A DNA stretch of 45,223 nt from Desulfobacteraceae bacterium (GTDB lineage Bacteria; Desulfobacterota; DSM-4660; Desulfatiglandales; B25-G16). Positions 1 through 7,578 of the stretch are shown here, one piece after another. How positions within the stretch are numbered: position 1 is the stretch's first letter; the number at the start of each line of letters is the position of its first letter. Both the position numbers and the translations under genes were made by a program. Location of the stretch: contig JAUWNK010000002.1 of assembly GCA_030612685.1 (NCBI GenBank), positions 48,001 to 93,223 of the forward strand, written 5' to 3'. Below the pieces are notes generated by a model. It did not search any database. It was not told the DNA's origin and saw only the letters and a program-made list of their open reading frames with translations.

Positions 1-345
1 ACACGGGGTATAATGCCCAGGGTGAAATCTAACAGGGTTTACTTGGACAACAGGTAAGCTCTAAAATTTTCCTACACATCCCTAAATAACAGATTATCGT
101 ACTTACATAGACTCTACATAATATCCATAATTAGTACAAAAAGAAGAGTTTTGCACCCTTCTTTAAAAGATACAGCAATAAGAAGCCCATGCCATCTCTT
201 ATTCTTTTGGCCTTATCTGCCTAATATTTTCCTAAAATTTCATCTTATTGTAATATTTACCAAATTTTAGTATAAGGTTTGTCATTTCCAAGGGTTGATG
301 AAAAAGTAGAGTCTACTTAATATATAATGTTCCCAGAGAAAATAC
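1..345. other. Left-edge intergenic DNA, no gene seen
   Basis: AT-rich DNA without a credible gene. A short open frame runs in from the left edge on the plus strand to a stop near base 57, but it is too short to identify. Confidence 0.5.
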
Positions 346-382
346 TTGACCTTGACGTACGCAAGGGATTATAGTATACGTC
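346..382 (+). promoter_or_regulatory. Promoter and possible operator of the vapBC-like pair
   Basis: A TTGACC box at 346-351 and a TATAGT box at 370-375 are separated by 18 bases, a good sigma-70-type promoter. The expected transcription start falls at about 382-383, on the antitoxin ATG, and there is no Shine-Dalgarno sequence, so the mRNA may be leaderless. An interrupted inverted repeat (GACGTAC at 353-359 against GTATACGTC just before the ATG) spans the -10 box and could be the autoregulatory operator usual in VapBC modules. Boxes and repeat are seen; regulation is inferred. Confidence 0.45.
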
Positions 383-622
383 ATGAATACTAAACTGACA
401 TTGCGAATGGATGAAACCGTTGTGCGTAAGGCCAAAATGGAGGCAGGGCGACGGGGTAAATCTGTATCCCGCATGGTAGCCGAATTCATCGAGTCGCTCA
501 GTTCGCGACCGGTTGCGGAAAAGCCCCTGCCTCCGACCACGGCGTCACTCGTCGGTATTCTGAAGGGGAAAGACATCTCGGAAGATGATTACAAGGTGCA
601 TCTTCGGGAGAAATACCTTTGA
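383..622 (+). CDS. Ribbon-helix-helix antitoxin (DUF6364/VapB-like)
   Basis: A 79-residue protein. The first 40 residues have the look of a ribbon-helix-helix DNA-binding domain: a short beta strand (MNTKLTLRMDE) followed by two basic helices that end in a SVSRMVAEFIESL segment, as in the DUF6364/VapB antitoxins. The acidic, proline-containing C-terminal half would wrap the toxin. Its stop codon overlaps the start of the PIN-domain gene by four bases (TTGA), the coupling typical of type II toxin-antitoxin operons. In such modules the antitoxin neutralises the PIN ribonuclease and represses its own promoter. The family assignment is by sequence recognition only. Confidence 0.8.
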   Translation: MNTKLTLRMDETVVRKAKMEAGRRGKSVSRMVAEFIESLSSRPVAEKPLPPTTASLVGILKGKDISEDDYKVHLREKYL

Positions 623-1035
623 GAGTGATCGTGGATACAAACGTCGTGCTTGATGTGCTGCTTGAACGTGAGCCTTTCGTACAAGATGCCGTGGACGTAT
701 TTTGTCTTGCCGAGCAGTCTCGAATTGACGCTTTCCTTTGTGCTACTACCATTACGACGATCGACTACCTGCTTACCCAGTCCCTTCCAGCGTCTAAGGC
801 GCGGGAGGCTCTGTGGAGACTTATCAGCCTATTTGAAATTGCCACCGTGAACAGGCCCGTGATCGAACGTGCGCTCGGCAGCAAGATCCCCGATTTCGAG
901 GACGCAGTGTTGGACGAGGCCGGTAAACTGGCCGGGGTTGATTCTGTTGTCACCAGAAACACGAAGGACTTCGCCCGGTCCGCCCTGAAGATCTTCGATC
1001 CCATAGAGTTACTGGCTCAGTTCATCAATAGATAG
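619..1035 (+). CDS. PIN-domain ribonuclease toxin (VapC-like)
   Basis: A 138-residue PIN-domain protein and the likely toxin partner of the preceding gene. The N-terminal strand MRVIVDTNVVLD carries the first metal-binding Asp (D6). The central PDFEDAVLDEAG segment (about residues 91-102) and VDSVVTRNTKDF (107-118) supply the remaining acidic residues of the Mg-dependent nuclease site, and the length is normal for VapC. The start is TTG, overlapping the antitoxin stop, which would keep the toxin translated below the antitoxin. VapC-family toxins cleave tRNA or rRNA; the target here cannot be told. The gene looks intact, unlike the second toxin remnant at 3979. Confidence 0.85.
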   Translation: MRVIVDTNVVLDVLLEREPFVQDAVDVFCLAEQSRIDAFLCATTITTIDYLLTQSLPASKAREALWRLISLFEIATVNRPVIERALGSKIPDFEDAVLDEAGKLAGVDSVVTRNTKDFARSALKIFDPIELLAQFINR

Positions 1036-1174
1036 CCACTGTGAACCAGGTGCTGCAGCCGACCCTTGGACAAGCTCAGGGCAGCTAAGCTCTATGTGTT
1101 TCAAATTCATCCTCACCTTTGGGTTAGGGGCCATGGCCGTTCACTAAGTTGGATGGATTAAACAGACATGGTCA

Positions 1175-1276
1175 TTGTCAGCTTTATTTATAGCCATAGC
1201 CGGGGTTTCTCTGGTTATCGTATTTTTTATTATTCTGCTGGTCTTTGCGACTATCACCATACGGTTAATCAAATAG
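1175..1276 (+). CDS. Possible small single-span membrane peptide or OadG-like remnant
   Basis: A short frame starting at TTG (1175) encodes about 33 residues that are almost entirely one hydrophobic segment (SALFIAIAGVSLVIVFFIIL and on) ending in a basic tail (TIRLIK). This resembles the membrane anchor of oxaloacetate decarboxylase gamma-type subunits, but is much shorter than that family. There is no clear ribosome-binding site. It ends 27 bases before the next gene. It may be a true small membrane protein, the 3' remnant of a longer gene, or chance. Confidence 0.25.
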   Translation: MSALFIAIAGVSLVIVFFIILLVFATITIRLIK

Positions 1277-1303
1277 AACTCGAAACCAATTCAGGAGGAA
1301 AAA

Positions 1304-1594
1304 ATGATTGCGCAACTTTCTGTGTATCCCATCGGCGAAGGCACAAGTCTCGGCCGGTTCGTTAAGAAAGGCGTTGCCGTTATAGAACGATCTGGCTATA
1401 AGTTCGAAGTTGGAGGTATGAGTACTGCCATTGAAGTGCCTGACCTGGACGCATTGTTCGAACTTGTCAAACAGGTGCACGCAGTTCAGGTGGCGGAAGG
1501 CGCCCGCCGAGTGATGATCGACTTGAAGGTGGATGACCGGCGGGATAAAAAGGCTACCATCGAGTCCAAGAAAGCCGCGGTAAAAGGAATATGA
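1304..1594 (+). CDS. MTH1187-family thiamine-binding-type protein
   Basis: A 96-residue protein recognisable as the MTH1187/YkoF-like thiamine-binding family (the DUF77 group). It has a ferredoxin-like fold beginning MIAQLSVYPIGEGTSLGRFV, with the characteristic YKFEVGGMSTAIEV centre and a VAEGARRVMIDLKVDDRRDK end. Family members form tetramers and bind thiamine or hydroxymethylpyrimidine; many sit near thiamine uptake genes, but none is seen here. A strong AGGAGG ribosome-binding site precedes the ATG. Function beyond ligand binding is unknown. Confidence 0.85.
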   Translation: MIAQLSVYPIGEGTSLGRFVKKGVAVIERSGYKFEVGGMSTAIEVPDLDALFELVKQVHAVQVAEGARRVMIDLKVDDRRDKKATIESKKAAVKGI

Positions 1595-1673
1595 TTATCG
1601 GGTGGTGGTGTTCAACCAGACTCGATCGTGGGCGGAACTGAATGTCATATGATATATTCACATGGTTGCCGCG

Positions 1674-2387
1674 TCATACGGAAAAAATACCAGACTCGAT
1701 CACCGGTGGATCTTCCACATCAATGGCATGGACGATATCCTTATACATCCGTTTTTTCATCTCGACGATTACCTCTCTCCGCTTGTTTAAGCTTTTTGCA
1801 AAAGAGAGGGCCTCATTCATCAGGTCATCCATATGGCAGGCCTTCATGACTATGTGATGCGCTTCGCACTCCTCGGCTGTGGCCCGTTTCCCGCTATACT
1901 GCATTTCCTCAAACTTGTACATGGGGATGGCCTTCTTGATGATGGCAATCATGCCGGGAAGAAACGGAATGCCAAGGTCTACCTCTGGAAAGGAAAAAAA
2001 GCCTCGGTCAGAACGCATAAAGCGAAAGTCAAAGGCACAGCTCATAATGGCTCCGCCAGCAAACACATGGCCTGATATTGCGGCGATGGTGGGCATTGGA
2101 TAAAGGAGGATCCGTTTGAAAAGCTTCATCATCGTATAGAAAAATGCCTTTGTGGTCTCCATATCATTTTTCTGAATAAAAGGCTCCAGCCAATCCAGGT
2201 CAATCCCGTTGCAGAAGATTTTTTCATGGGAGGAGGTAACAACCAGCGAATTGGCATCTGTATCGTTTTCTATTTTATCTAAGACCGTGAGAAAGTACTC
2301 AAAAAATGCAAGATTGAACCGGTTTTCACCATCGTTCATGGTAATAACAGCCACTTTTTCATCTAACGTGTATTCTACAATTGCCAT
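1674..2387 (-). CDS. Enoyl-CoA hydratase/isomerase family protein
   Basis: A 237-residue crotonase-fold protein, slightly shorter than the usual 255-265. The oxyanion-hole segments are visible as EKIFCNGIDLDWL (about 55-67) and ISGHVFAGGAIMSCAFD (104-120). Both acidic positions used by enoyl-CoA hydratases appear present: E135 in FPEVDLGIPF and E161 in the YKFEEMQYSGKR segment. It could be a hydratase or a delta3,delta2-enoyl-CoA isomerase acting in beta-oxidation. An AAGGAG site stands nine bases before the ATG. It stands alone, 14 kb from the acyl-CoA block, so a link to that pathway is only inference. Confidence 0.85.
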   Translation of the reverse strand: MAIVEYTLDEKVAVITMNDGENRFNLAFFEYFLTVLDKIENDTDANSLVVTSSHEKIFCNGIDLDWLEPFIQKNDMETTKAFFYTMMKLFKRILLYPMPTIAAISGHVFAGGAIMSCAFDFRFMRSDRGFFSFPEVDLGIPFLPGMIAIIKKAIPMYKFEEMQYSGKRATAEECEAHHIVMKACHMDDLMNEALSFAKSLNKRREVIVEMKKRMYKDIVHAIDVEDPPVIESGIFSV

Positions 2388-2464
2388 CTTCCGCTACTCC
2401 TTAATGATAAGAGTTCCCTAAAAATAGCAGAAAGCCTGATTCTTGTATCTGTACCAGAATAGAC

Positions 2465-2507
2465 AAGGGCATACCATATAAGTCAATGGAATGCCCTTTT
2501 TTCTTTT
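2465..2507 (+). terminator. Hairpin with T-tract, plus-strand orientation
   Basis: AAGGGCAT (2465-2472) pairs with ATGCCCTT (2491-2498), and CCAT (2474-2477) with ATGG (2486-2489), around an eight-base loop; a T-rich run to 2507 follows. The polarity fits termination of plus-strand transcripts, yet both neighbours are on the minus strand. Read in the minus direction it lies just after the cold-shock gene, but without a T-run, so it may give only weak termination there. Confidence 0.55.
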
Positions 2508-2519
2508 GAAAACAGTGAG

Positions 2520-2720
2520 CTAAACTACAGTGACATTTACTGCAGCGGGGCCTTTTTTACCTTCCTCTATGTCAAAGGTAACCTTGTCGCCTTCATTAAG
2601 AGTCTTGAAGCCAGTTGCATTGATTCCTGAATGATGAACAAATACATCAGGACCCTCTTCTTGCTCAATAAAGCCGTATCCCTTGCGCTCATCAAACCAC
2701 TTCACGGTTCCATTAGCCAT
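2520..2720 (-). CDS. Cold-shock protein, CspA family
   Basis: A 66-residue single cold-shock domain, the standard length. The RNP1 motif KGYGFIEQ and the RNP2 motif DVFVHHSGI are both intact, along with the starting [12 protein letters not shown] strand. Such proteins bind single-stranded RNA and DNA in the cytoplasm and melt mRNA secondary structure. A strong AAGGAGGT ribosome-binding site lies seven bases before the ATG. The likely promoter is about 120 bases upstream, so the mRNA would have the long 5' leader typical of regulated csp genes. Whether this copy is cold-inducible cannot be told. Confidence 0.95.
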   Translation of the reverse strand: MANGTVKWFDERKGYGFIEQEEGPDVFVHHSGINATGFKTLNEGDKVTFDIEEGKKGPAAVNVTVV

Positions 2721-2846
2721 AGTGACAACCTCCTTTTAAATAAATTCTCACGGTTCCAAACTTCAGGTCGCCACTTTTACAAATGGATCTTCCCCTCAGA
2801 ATAAAACCACCCCGTCAATAAAGACCTATCTTTACCGATCACAGCC

Positions 2847-2874
2847 ATAATAGCCTCTTTTTAGCCAAAATCAA
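2847..2874 (-). promoter_or_regulatory. Likely promoter of the cold-shock gene
   Basis: On the minus strand, TTGATT and TATTAT are separated by 16 bases. A start site near 2840 would give a leader of roughly 120 bases before the cold-shock ATG. No experimental support. Confidence 0.4.
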
Positions 2875-2946
2875 GTTATTATTGATAAAAGTCCCTTTTT
2901 CAAGGATAGGAAGAAGATTGTGAGATGGATTGATAACCTTCATGGA

Positions 2947-2988
2947 TAATAAAAAAGAAATGGGGCGAGATATCAAGCGCCTCGCCCC
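2947..2988 (-). terminator. Strong intrinsic terminator on the minus strand, gene unknown
   Basis: A perfect eight-base stem (GGGGCGAG with CTCGCCCC; arms 2981-2988 and 2962-2969) with an 11-base loop is followed on the minus strand by a T-rich run (ATTTCTTTTTTATT). It has the form of a Rho-independent terminator. No convincing gene precedes it on that strand, so it may end a small RNA or the remnant of a lost gene. Confidence 0.65.
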
Positions 2989-3771
2989 AATCCAAATTTA
3001 TTAAACTATAATACTTAAAAATTTTTCCTTTTAACTTGTAGAGGTCTATCGCAGGATGCTGAATCTTAAAGAAATTTAGGTATCCATATACTATTTTGCA
3101 CCTTCTTGGGATCGCCAAATGTTTATTAAGACAACAATAAGCAGCTGATTCCATGAAAAGTAAATGGTGCCAGGCATAACTAAATAAGTATTGGTATTTT
3201 CGAAACAGGATCCGTCCCTTACATTACATTTAACTTTCTGGCGAACCAAGGCATATCAGAGCAACCGCATATAGCCGAGCCGCTAATCATATAATCTAGA
3301 TTTTGTCTTACCTTGCGATACCTGGTATTTATTATAGGCGATAGAAAATTTTTGATATCAATGGGATATCTTAGGAAAGCATGTTTTCATAACAGCATCC
3401 ATGGTGAATTTGAAAGACACAATATCTTGATAGGAGTCTTCAACCTGGGAGTCGGGGTAAGGTCTTTCCAGGCTGTTGTTTAATGCCGAATTTAAGTCCG
3501 CTTCAGTCAAATCCGCCTTCAATGGACTTCAGATACGGTTAGTATATTAGATTAGGTTTGTAGTTTCTCAGTCCATAATCCTGGTTACAGACGTATTTGA
3601 ACATGTATGGTGAGCGCCGTAGTTTAGTAGGCCGTTACTGAAGAGTATGGTTGGGCATTGACCATGGAAACGATTCCTGATACGATACACCATTAAGGAA
3701 GGGGATTAAAACCTGAATTTTTGCAATTTTTAGTATTTATATCCAATTGTTAGTTCCAATAAAGAAAGTAG
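2989..3771. other. Gene-poor stretch with one short minus-strand frame
   Basis: About 780 bases without a convincing gene. On the minus strand, 3522 to 3358 can be read as 54 residues from TTG with a protein-like composition (it includes SALNNSLERPYPDSQVEDSY), but it has no ribosome-binding site and I do not recognise it. It could be the remnant of a larger gene. The plus strand has nothing credible. Confidence 0.4.
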
Positions 3772-3978
3772 ATGAGCATGACGAAAGTTGAGGAAATCAA
3801 GGCCGCCATTGAATCACTTCCTGAAGAGGAATTCATCCGGATTAGGCAGTGGTTTTCCGAAAAGGACTGGCAAGAATGGGACAAACAGATTGTGCAGGAC
3901 TCAGAGTCAGGAAAGTTAGATTTTCTGATCAAAGAAGCCATTGATGAAAAAGATAAGGGAAAGCTTAAGGACCTTTAA
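3772..3978 (+). CDS. Antitoxin-like addiction-module protein
   Basis: A 68-residue acidic, helical protein: MSMTKVEEIKAAIESLPEEE followed by IRIRQWFSEKDWQEWDKQI. It resembles the small proteins that precede ParE/RelE-type toxins (putative addiction-module components). The next reading frame, a broken toxin, starts at the base directly after this stop (TAAATG), so the pair was a typical coupled module. Since the toxin copy is dead, the protein may survive as an orphan antitoxin. A second ATG two codons downstream (3778) is an equally possible start. Confidence 0.7.
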   Translation: MSMTKVEEIKAAIESLPEEEFIRIRQWFSEKDWQEWDKQIVQDSESGKLDFLIKEAIDEKDKGKLKDL

Positions 3979-4238
3979 ATGCACAGGACGATAACTCGTT
4001 TCTGGAAATGTTTCGAGCAACTTCCGGAGCCTTTTTAAAAGATTCGAAAGAAAACTTTGACCTTCTGAAAGATGATCCCAGACATCCTTCGCTCCATTTC
4101 AAGAAAGTAGGATAGCTTTGGTCTGTTAGAGCTGGCATGAATCACAGGGCTCTTGCAGTCAAGGATGGTAACGATTTCATATGGACTTGGATAGGGACAC
4201 ATAACGATTATGAACGAATGATAAGAGAATTCGCCTAA
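3979..4238 (+). pseudogene. ParE/RelE-family toxin, frameshifted and with an in-frame stop
   Basis: The ATG at 3979 opens a frame reading MHRTITRFWKCFEQLPEP that hits a stop at 4036. The homologous protein continues in another frame from about 4041 (KENFDLLKDDPRHPSLHF, then KKVG), meets a TAG at 4113-4115 where the family normally has a residue, and resumes as LWSVRAGMNHRALAVKDG through to IWTWIGTHNDYERMI, ending at 4236-4238. The pieces in order match the usual plan of a ~85-residue RelE/ParE-like toxin. One frameshift plus one stop make an active product unlikely. Consistent with toxin loss beside a retained antitoxin. Confidence 0.8.
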
Positions 4239-4276
4239 CAAGGGCATGATCGTAAAACAGGATTTAGTACGTACAG

Positions 4277-4370
4277 CTTGCCAATATCATAAATATTCAA
4301 ATAGTTGTAGTATTACCATCATATCCAAAGAAGGTTGGATTGGCAAAACCCAAAGGTGACGCAGCTCGCT
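4277..4370 (+). repeat. 93-94-bp interspersed direct repeat, copy 1 (GEMM-like core)
   Basis: Nearly identical to 7579-7671 in the same orientation, with only a few differences, mainly a one-base indel near the start and scattered C/T or A/G changes. Its right part reads GGCAAAACC-CAAA-GGTGACGCAG, which resembles the conserved P1b region of c-di-GMP-I (GEMM) riboswitches. The P2 arm of that class is not apparent. Copy 1 lies just beyond the 3' end of the minus-strand PPOX gene. The repeat is certain; riboswitch descent is a guess. Confidence 0.8.
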
Positions 4371-4392
4371 GTACAGCGAGACCGCTGCTTAG

Positions 4393-4758
4393 TTAGAAAG
4401 TTTCTACTTCCTCCACAGCGACTTTTACCACATTTTTCACCTCCATTTTTCTCTTAGCAAACTCCGCAACTGCCTTGTCGAAGAGTTCACCTGAGTTGAT
4501 GATCTCGCCCCGTCCCCAAATACGGCAACCCTTGCGTGTTGCGGCATCTAGACAGATGATGGCAACTTGAGGATTCTCCTTGATGTTGGCGACAGTGCGG
4601 GGAGAAGCAATGTGTGCAAATAAAACATGTTCATCATCCAAAACGCGCAGCGAGCCCTTTGCAGAGACATTTGGCTTGCCGGTCGCGCTCGCTGTTGCCA
4701 CCAGCGACGGGCGTATTTCTGCGATTGCCTTTTTGGCTTCGTCAGTGAGCTTTGTCAT
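4393..4758 (-). CDS. Pyridoxamine 5'-phosphate oxidase-fold protein
   Basis: A 121-residue protein of the PPOX split-barrel family, starting MTKLTDEAKKAIAEIRPSLV. The segments LVATASATGKPNVSAKGSLR (about 19-38), HVLFAHIASPRTVANIKENP (44-63) and VAIICLDAATRKGCRIWGRG (65-84) follow the usual strand order of small flavin-binding members. Such proteins bind FMN or F420 and act as oxidoreductases or flavin buffers; the specific reaction cannot be inferred. A GAGGAGGT ribosome-binding site precedes the ATG. Monocistronic by position. Confidence 0.85.
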   Translation of the reverse strand: MTKLTDEAKKAIAEIRPSLVATASATGKPNVSAKGSLRVLDDEHVLFAHIASPRTVANIKENPQVAIICLDAATRKGCRIWGRGEIINSGELFDKAVAEFAKRKMEVKNVVKVAVEEVETF

Positions 4759-5077
4759 GATAACCTCCTCGCTCTCATTATTTGTTTATGAGAATTCCTT
4801 TTTGGGCAAAGACAGTATAAAAGAAAGGTGCTTGTTGGTCAATGGAAAGAGTGTCCGGACTGGTTCTTAATGCATTATCTGATTGATCCCAGGATATCGT
4901 GTTTGGCTCCTCCGAATACCTGAGACAGTAGCTCAGATGCAAACTTCAGCTACTGGACATTATTTAAGCAAGCTGTTACACAGAGACATTGATTATGATT
5001 TATATGTTGGCTATTGGATTGCTATGCTGGCATCGTTCGGATTTTACAATTAGCATCCGATTGGAGAGGATTTATAA
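4759..5077. other. Intergenic region between divergent genes
   Basis: This holds the 5' regions of the divergent PPOX and MFS genes. A GGAGAGGA ribosome-binding site for the MFS gene lies at about 5063-5070. No other gene or clear promoter was recognised. Confidence 0.5.
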
Positions 5078-6337
5078 GTGCCTGGGAACGGGAAGCCAAA
5101 ATTTTTCTATGGCTATGTCGTGGTTGCTGTCTGCTTCAGTATCCAAGTGATAGCCTGGGGCTTGATAAACACTTTTGGGGTCTTTTTTAAACCACTAATA
5201 ACAGAGTTTGACTGGTCGAGAGCCACGATTTCTGGTGCTATCTCATTGGCTTTCTTCCTAATTGGTTTGGTGGGTGTTATTGCGGGAGTCCTAAACGATA
5301 GATTTGGTCCCAGGTCAGTTATGGCGGCTTGTGGCTTCTTTTTTGGTTTAGGCTATGTATTGCTCTCCCAGGTTAATGCTATTTGGCAGTTATATTTGTT
5401 CTACGGTGTGTTAGTAGGCATTGGTGGCTGTGCTACTGATGTTGTGCTGTTATCCACGATAGCCAGGTGGTTTGCTAAGAGAAGGGGGGTGATGAGTGGA
5501 GTTACCAAAGTTGGCACAGGTGTAGGTATATTTATTATGCCCCTGGTGGAAACCAAGCTTATTCTTGCCTATGGCTGGCGTGCCGCCTTTTTTATCCTGG
5601 GTGCTTTAGCTTTAGCACTTATCGTTTCAGTTGCCCAATTACTACGACGAGACCCCAGTCAAAAGGGGCTACTGCCAAATGGTGGGGAGTCAGCAACTAA
5701 TGGCAGTTCAGATTTGGCAGAGGAAGGATTATCTCTTCGAGAAGTAATTTACATGAGACAATTTTGGACCATTTGTGCCATATACTTTACGATTGTCTCC
5801 TTTGCCATGACTATCCTGATTCACATTGTTCCTCATACGATAGACCTTGGCATTTCAGTGACAAATGCTGCCGGTGTCTTATCTACGATTGGAGCGGTAA
5901 GTATTGTCGCTAGGGTGGTAATGGGTACTGCTGGCGATAGAATTGGGAATAAGCATGCAATGATTATTTGCTTTCTTATCTTAGTAGGAGCTTTACTCTG
6001 GCTGCAGATGGCCAAAGAGCTGTGGATGTTATACCTGTTTGGTGCTGTATATGGCTTTAGCCATGGGGGATTTTTTGCGCTTATCTCACCTACAGTGGCT
6101 GGGCTTTTCGGAATCCGTTCACACGGTACAATCTTTGGCATTGTTTCCTTTAGTGGTACCGTTGGGGGGGCTATTAGTCCTCTTTTAGTAGCATACATAT
6201 TTGATATCAACCATAGTTACAGGCTCGGTTTCTTGCTCTTGATTATGCTGAGCATTATAGGCTTGATGTTGACTGCATCACTAAGACCAATTACTGGAGG
6301 AGGGGGAGACGGCTCAAGAAAAAGCCGTGGAGTCTAA
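5078..6337 (+). CDS. Major facilitator superfamily transporter (monocarboxylate/OFA-like)
   Basis: A 419-residue membrane protein with about 12 hydrophobic spans in two halves, joined by a charged loop near residues 190-220. The N-terminal FYGYVVVAVCFSIQVIAWGL and the FGVFFKPLITEFDWSRATIS segment are typical of the monocarboxylate/oxalate-formate antiporter branch of MFS. The loop between spans 2 and 3 keeps the MFS signature in the form GVLNDRFGPR. It should move a small carboxylate across the inner membrane; the substrate is unknown. The start is GTG with a GGAGAGGA site seven bases before it. It appears monocistronic. Confidence 0.9.
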   Translation: MPGNGKPKFFYGYVVVAVCFSIQVIAWGLINTFGVFFKPLITEFDWSRATISGAISLAFFLIGLVGVIAGVLNDRFGPRSVMAACGFFFGLGYVLLSQVNAIWQLYLFYGVLVGIGGCATDVVLLSTIARWFAKRRGVMSGVTKVGTGVGIFIMPLVETKLILAYGWRAAFFILGALALALIVSVAQLLRRDPSQKGLLPNGGESATNGSSDLAEEGLSLREVIYMRQFWTICAIYFTIVSFAMTILIHIVPHTIDLGISVTNAAGVLSTIGAVSIVARVVMGTAGDRIGNKHAMIICFLILVGALLWLQMAKELWMLYLFGAVYGFSHGGFFALISPTVAGLFGIRSHGTIFGIVSFSGTVGGAISPLLVAYIFDINHSYRLGFLLLIMLSIIGLMLTASLRPITGGGGDGSRKSRGV

Positions 6338-6386
6338 CAAGGCTAAATCTAAGAACCATAGGGTAAAGCATATGCTACTAAAGCTA

Positions 6387-6686
6387 TTATGGGGCTCTAT
6401 AGGCACCTTGATGAAAATCAAGGAGAGTGAGCGAACGACCTTCGGATCGAGGCCGAGCCTCATTAACATTAAGCCTTCGTCCTTTTAACTCTTTGCCGTT
6501 CAAGCCTTCAATCGCAGACTCGGCTTCAGTTTTATCGGGCATCTCCACAAATCCAAATACTTTTGATTCTCCACTGTACTTGTCCTTAATGATTTTGACG
6601 GATTCGACCTGCCCGAAGCCCTCAAAAGCTTGCTATAAATCCTCTTCGGTGGCCTTGTACGACAAACTGCCTCCATAGATATTCAT
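6387..6686 (-). pseudogene. RRM-type RNA-binding protein interrupted by an amber codon
   Basis: On the minus strand an ATG at 6686-6684, preceded by AAAAGGAG, begins MNIYGGSLSYKATEEDL and then meets TAG (6635-6633, codon 18). The same frame continues QAFEGFGQVESVKIIKDKYS, a KVFGFVEMPDKTEAESAIEG RNP1-like segment and LNGKELKGRRLNVNEARP to a TAA at 6389-6387, 99 codons in all. This is a normal single RRM domain apart from the stop, which replaces the residue usually Arg or Lys in the EEDLRxAF helix. The tail lacks the Gly/Arg-rich end common in these proteins. Most simply a recent pseudogene; sequencing error or amber decoding is possible. Confidence 0.8.
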
Positions 6687-6760
6687 TATAAGCTCCTTTT
6701 TTTATCTTGAATATTTATACCGGAATCTCGCCTCACAGACCCAGCAGAAAGGAAGGTTTT

Positions 6761-7405
6761 TCAGTAACCCAGGTTTTCACCGACCAGTTTTACGTGGATG
6801 CGGTCTTTGATCATGTGTCCTTCGATGATGCTCCACATGTTGCAGATACGCTGGGGCGATTTGCAGTCGGCACACAGCCCGGTCTCCACACATGGGTTAT
6901 TGAGCCCTAAGCGAATGGCGTTGACTGGCCCGGCGTAGTGCTTGACACGGGCCATGGCTGAATCCAGATTGGGAGCCACTTTATTCATCCCCACCACCAA
7001 GATGACCTTTTTAGGCCCGAATGTCATGGCCGCTACACGGTTGCCCATGCCATCGAGGTTGACCAACCTGCCGTCCAGGGTGACGGCGTTAGAACTTGCG
7101 ATCATCACGTCCGCCATCATGCCTTTGTGCCTGATTCCTAAACTCTCCTCTGGTGATAGTCCGGGTTGGTAAGGATCGATAACCTCAACTCCGGTCAGTT
7201 TAGCTATCTCCTCCCAAAGGCCCATGCCTTTCGCCGTCATCGAGCCACAGCGGAAGACCGTCGCCCCCTGCGGGATCATGGCCAATATCTCTCCCTTGGC
7301 CTGGGCGGCGGTGGAGGCGTAGCTCCCCTCCATACGGCGCTTCTCAAGGTGATTGATAATATCCTTGGCCACCTTTTCGTTCCAAACCATTTGATGTGCG
7401 TCCAT
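6761..7405 (-). CDS. LUD-domain protein (LutC/YkgG-type, DUF162)
   Basis: A 214-residue protein of the lactate-utilisation LUD family. Recognisable parts are VFRCGSMTAKGMGLWEEI (about 50-67), GMMADVMIASSNAVTLDGRL (94-113), the LVNLDGMGNRVAAMTFGPKK stretch (113-132) and VVGMNKVAPNLDSAMARVKH. The C-terminal part has several Cys (NNPCVETGLCADCKSPQRIC), a pattern common in stand-alone anaerobe LUD proteins and possibly metal-binding. LutABC homologues oxidise lactate, but no LutA or LutB gene is nearby, so the role is open. No strong ribosome-binding site is evident. The gene stands alone. Confidence 0.88.
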   Translation of the reverse strand: MDAHQMVWNEKVAKDIINHLEKRRMEGSYASTAAQAKGEILAMIPQGATVFRCGSMTAKGMGLWEEIAKLTGVEVIDPYQPGLSPEESLGIRHKGMMADVMIASSNAVTLDGRLVNLDGMGNRVAAMTFGPKKVILVVGMNKVAPNLDSAMARVKHYAGPVNAIRLGLNNPCVETGLCADCKSPQRICNMWSIIEGHMIKDRIHVKLVGENLGY

Positions 7406-7578
7406 ATCTTGCCTCCTTGAAAGTTAGGGTAAGCCTTTCTCTGACAGGAACTCGTCTTCACCTAAGGAATAATATAGATGAGACGGTTGTGTGTCAATCA
7501 GAAGGGCTAATTGGACTGGGCAGACTCAATAGGTCAATATGTTGTGGTACTTATCAACACAGTCAGATTAAAGATATC

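Noticed and set aside
1-57. Short frame ending SNRVYLDNR, resembling the opening of cysteine desulfurases (RVYLDNAATT)
   Set aside because: It stops directly after the resemblance and nothing downstream in any frame continues the family; most likely chance.
1168-1365. Open frame from the ATG at 1168, 65 residues
   Set aside because: Overlaps the start of the clear thiamine-binding-type gene in another frame and has a non-protein-like composition; the other frame gives the membrane segment.
2900-3154. 84-residue minus-strand frame
   Set aside because: It runs straight through the intrinsic terminator at 2947-2988 and has no ribosome-binding site.
6427-6678. Plus-strand frame over the RRM locus
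   Set aside because: The minus strand gives a recognisable RRM with a ribosome-binding site; the plus-strand frame is a shadow.
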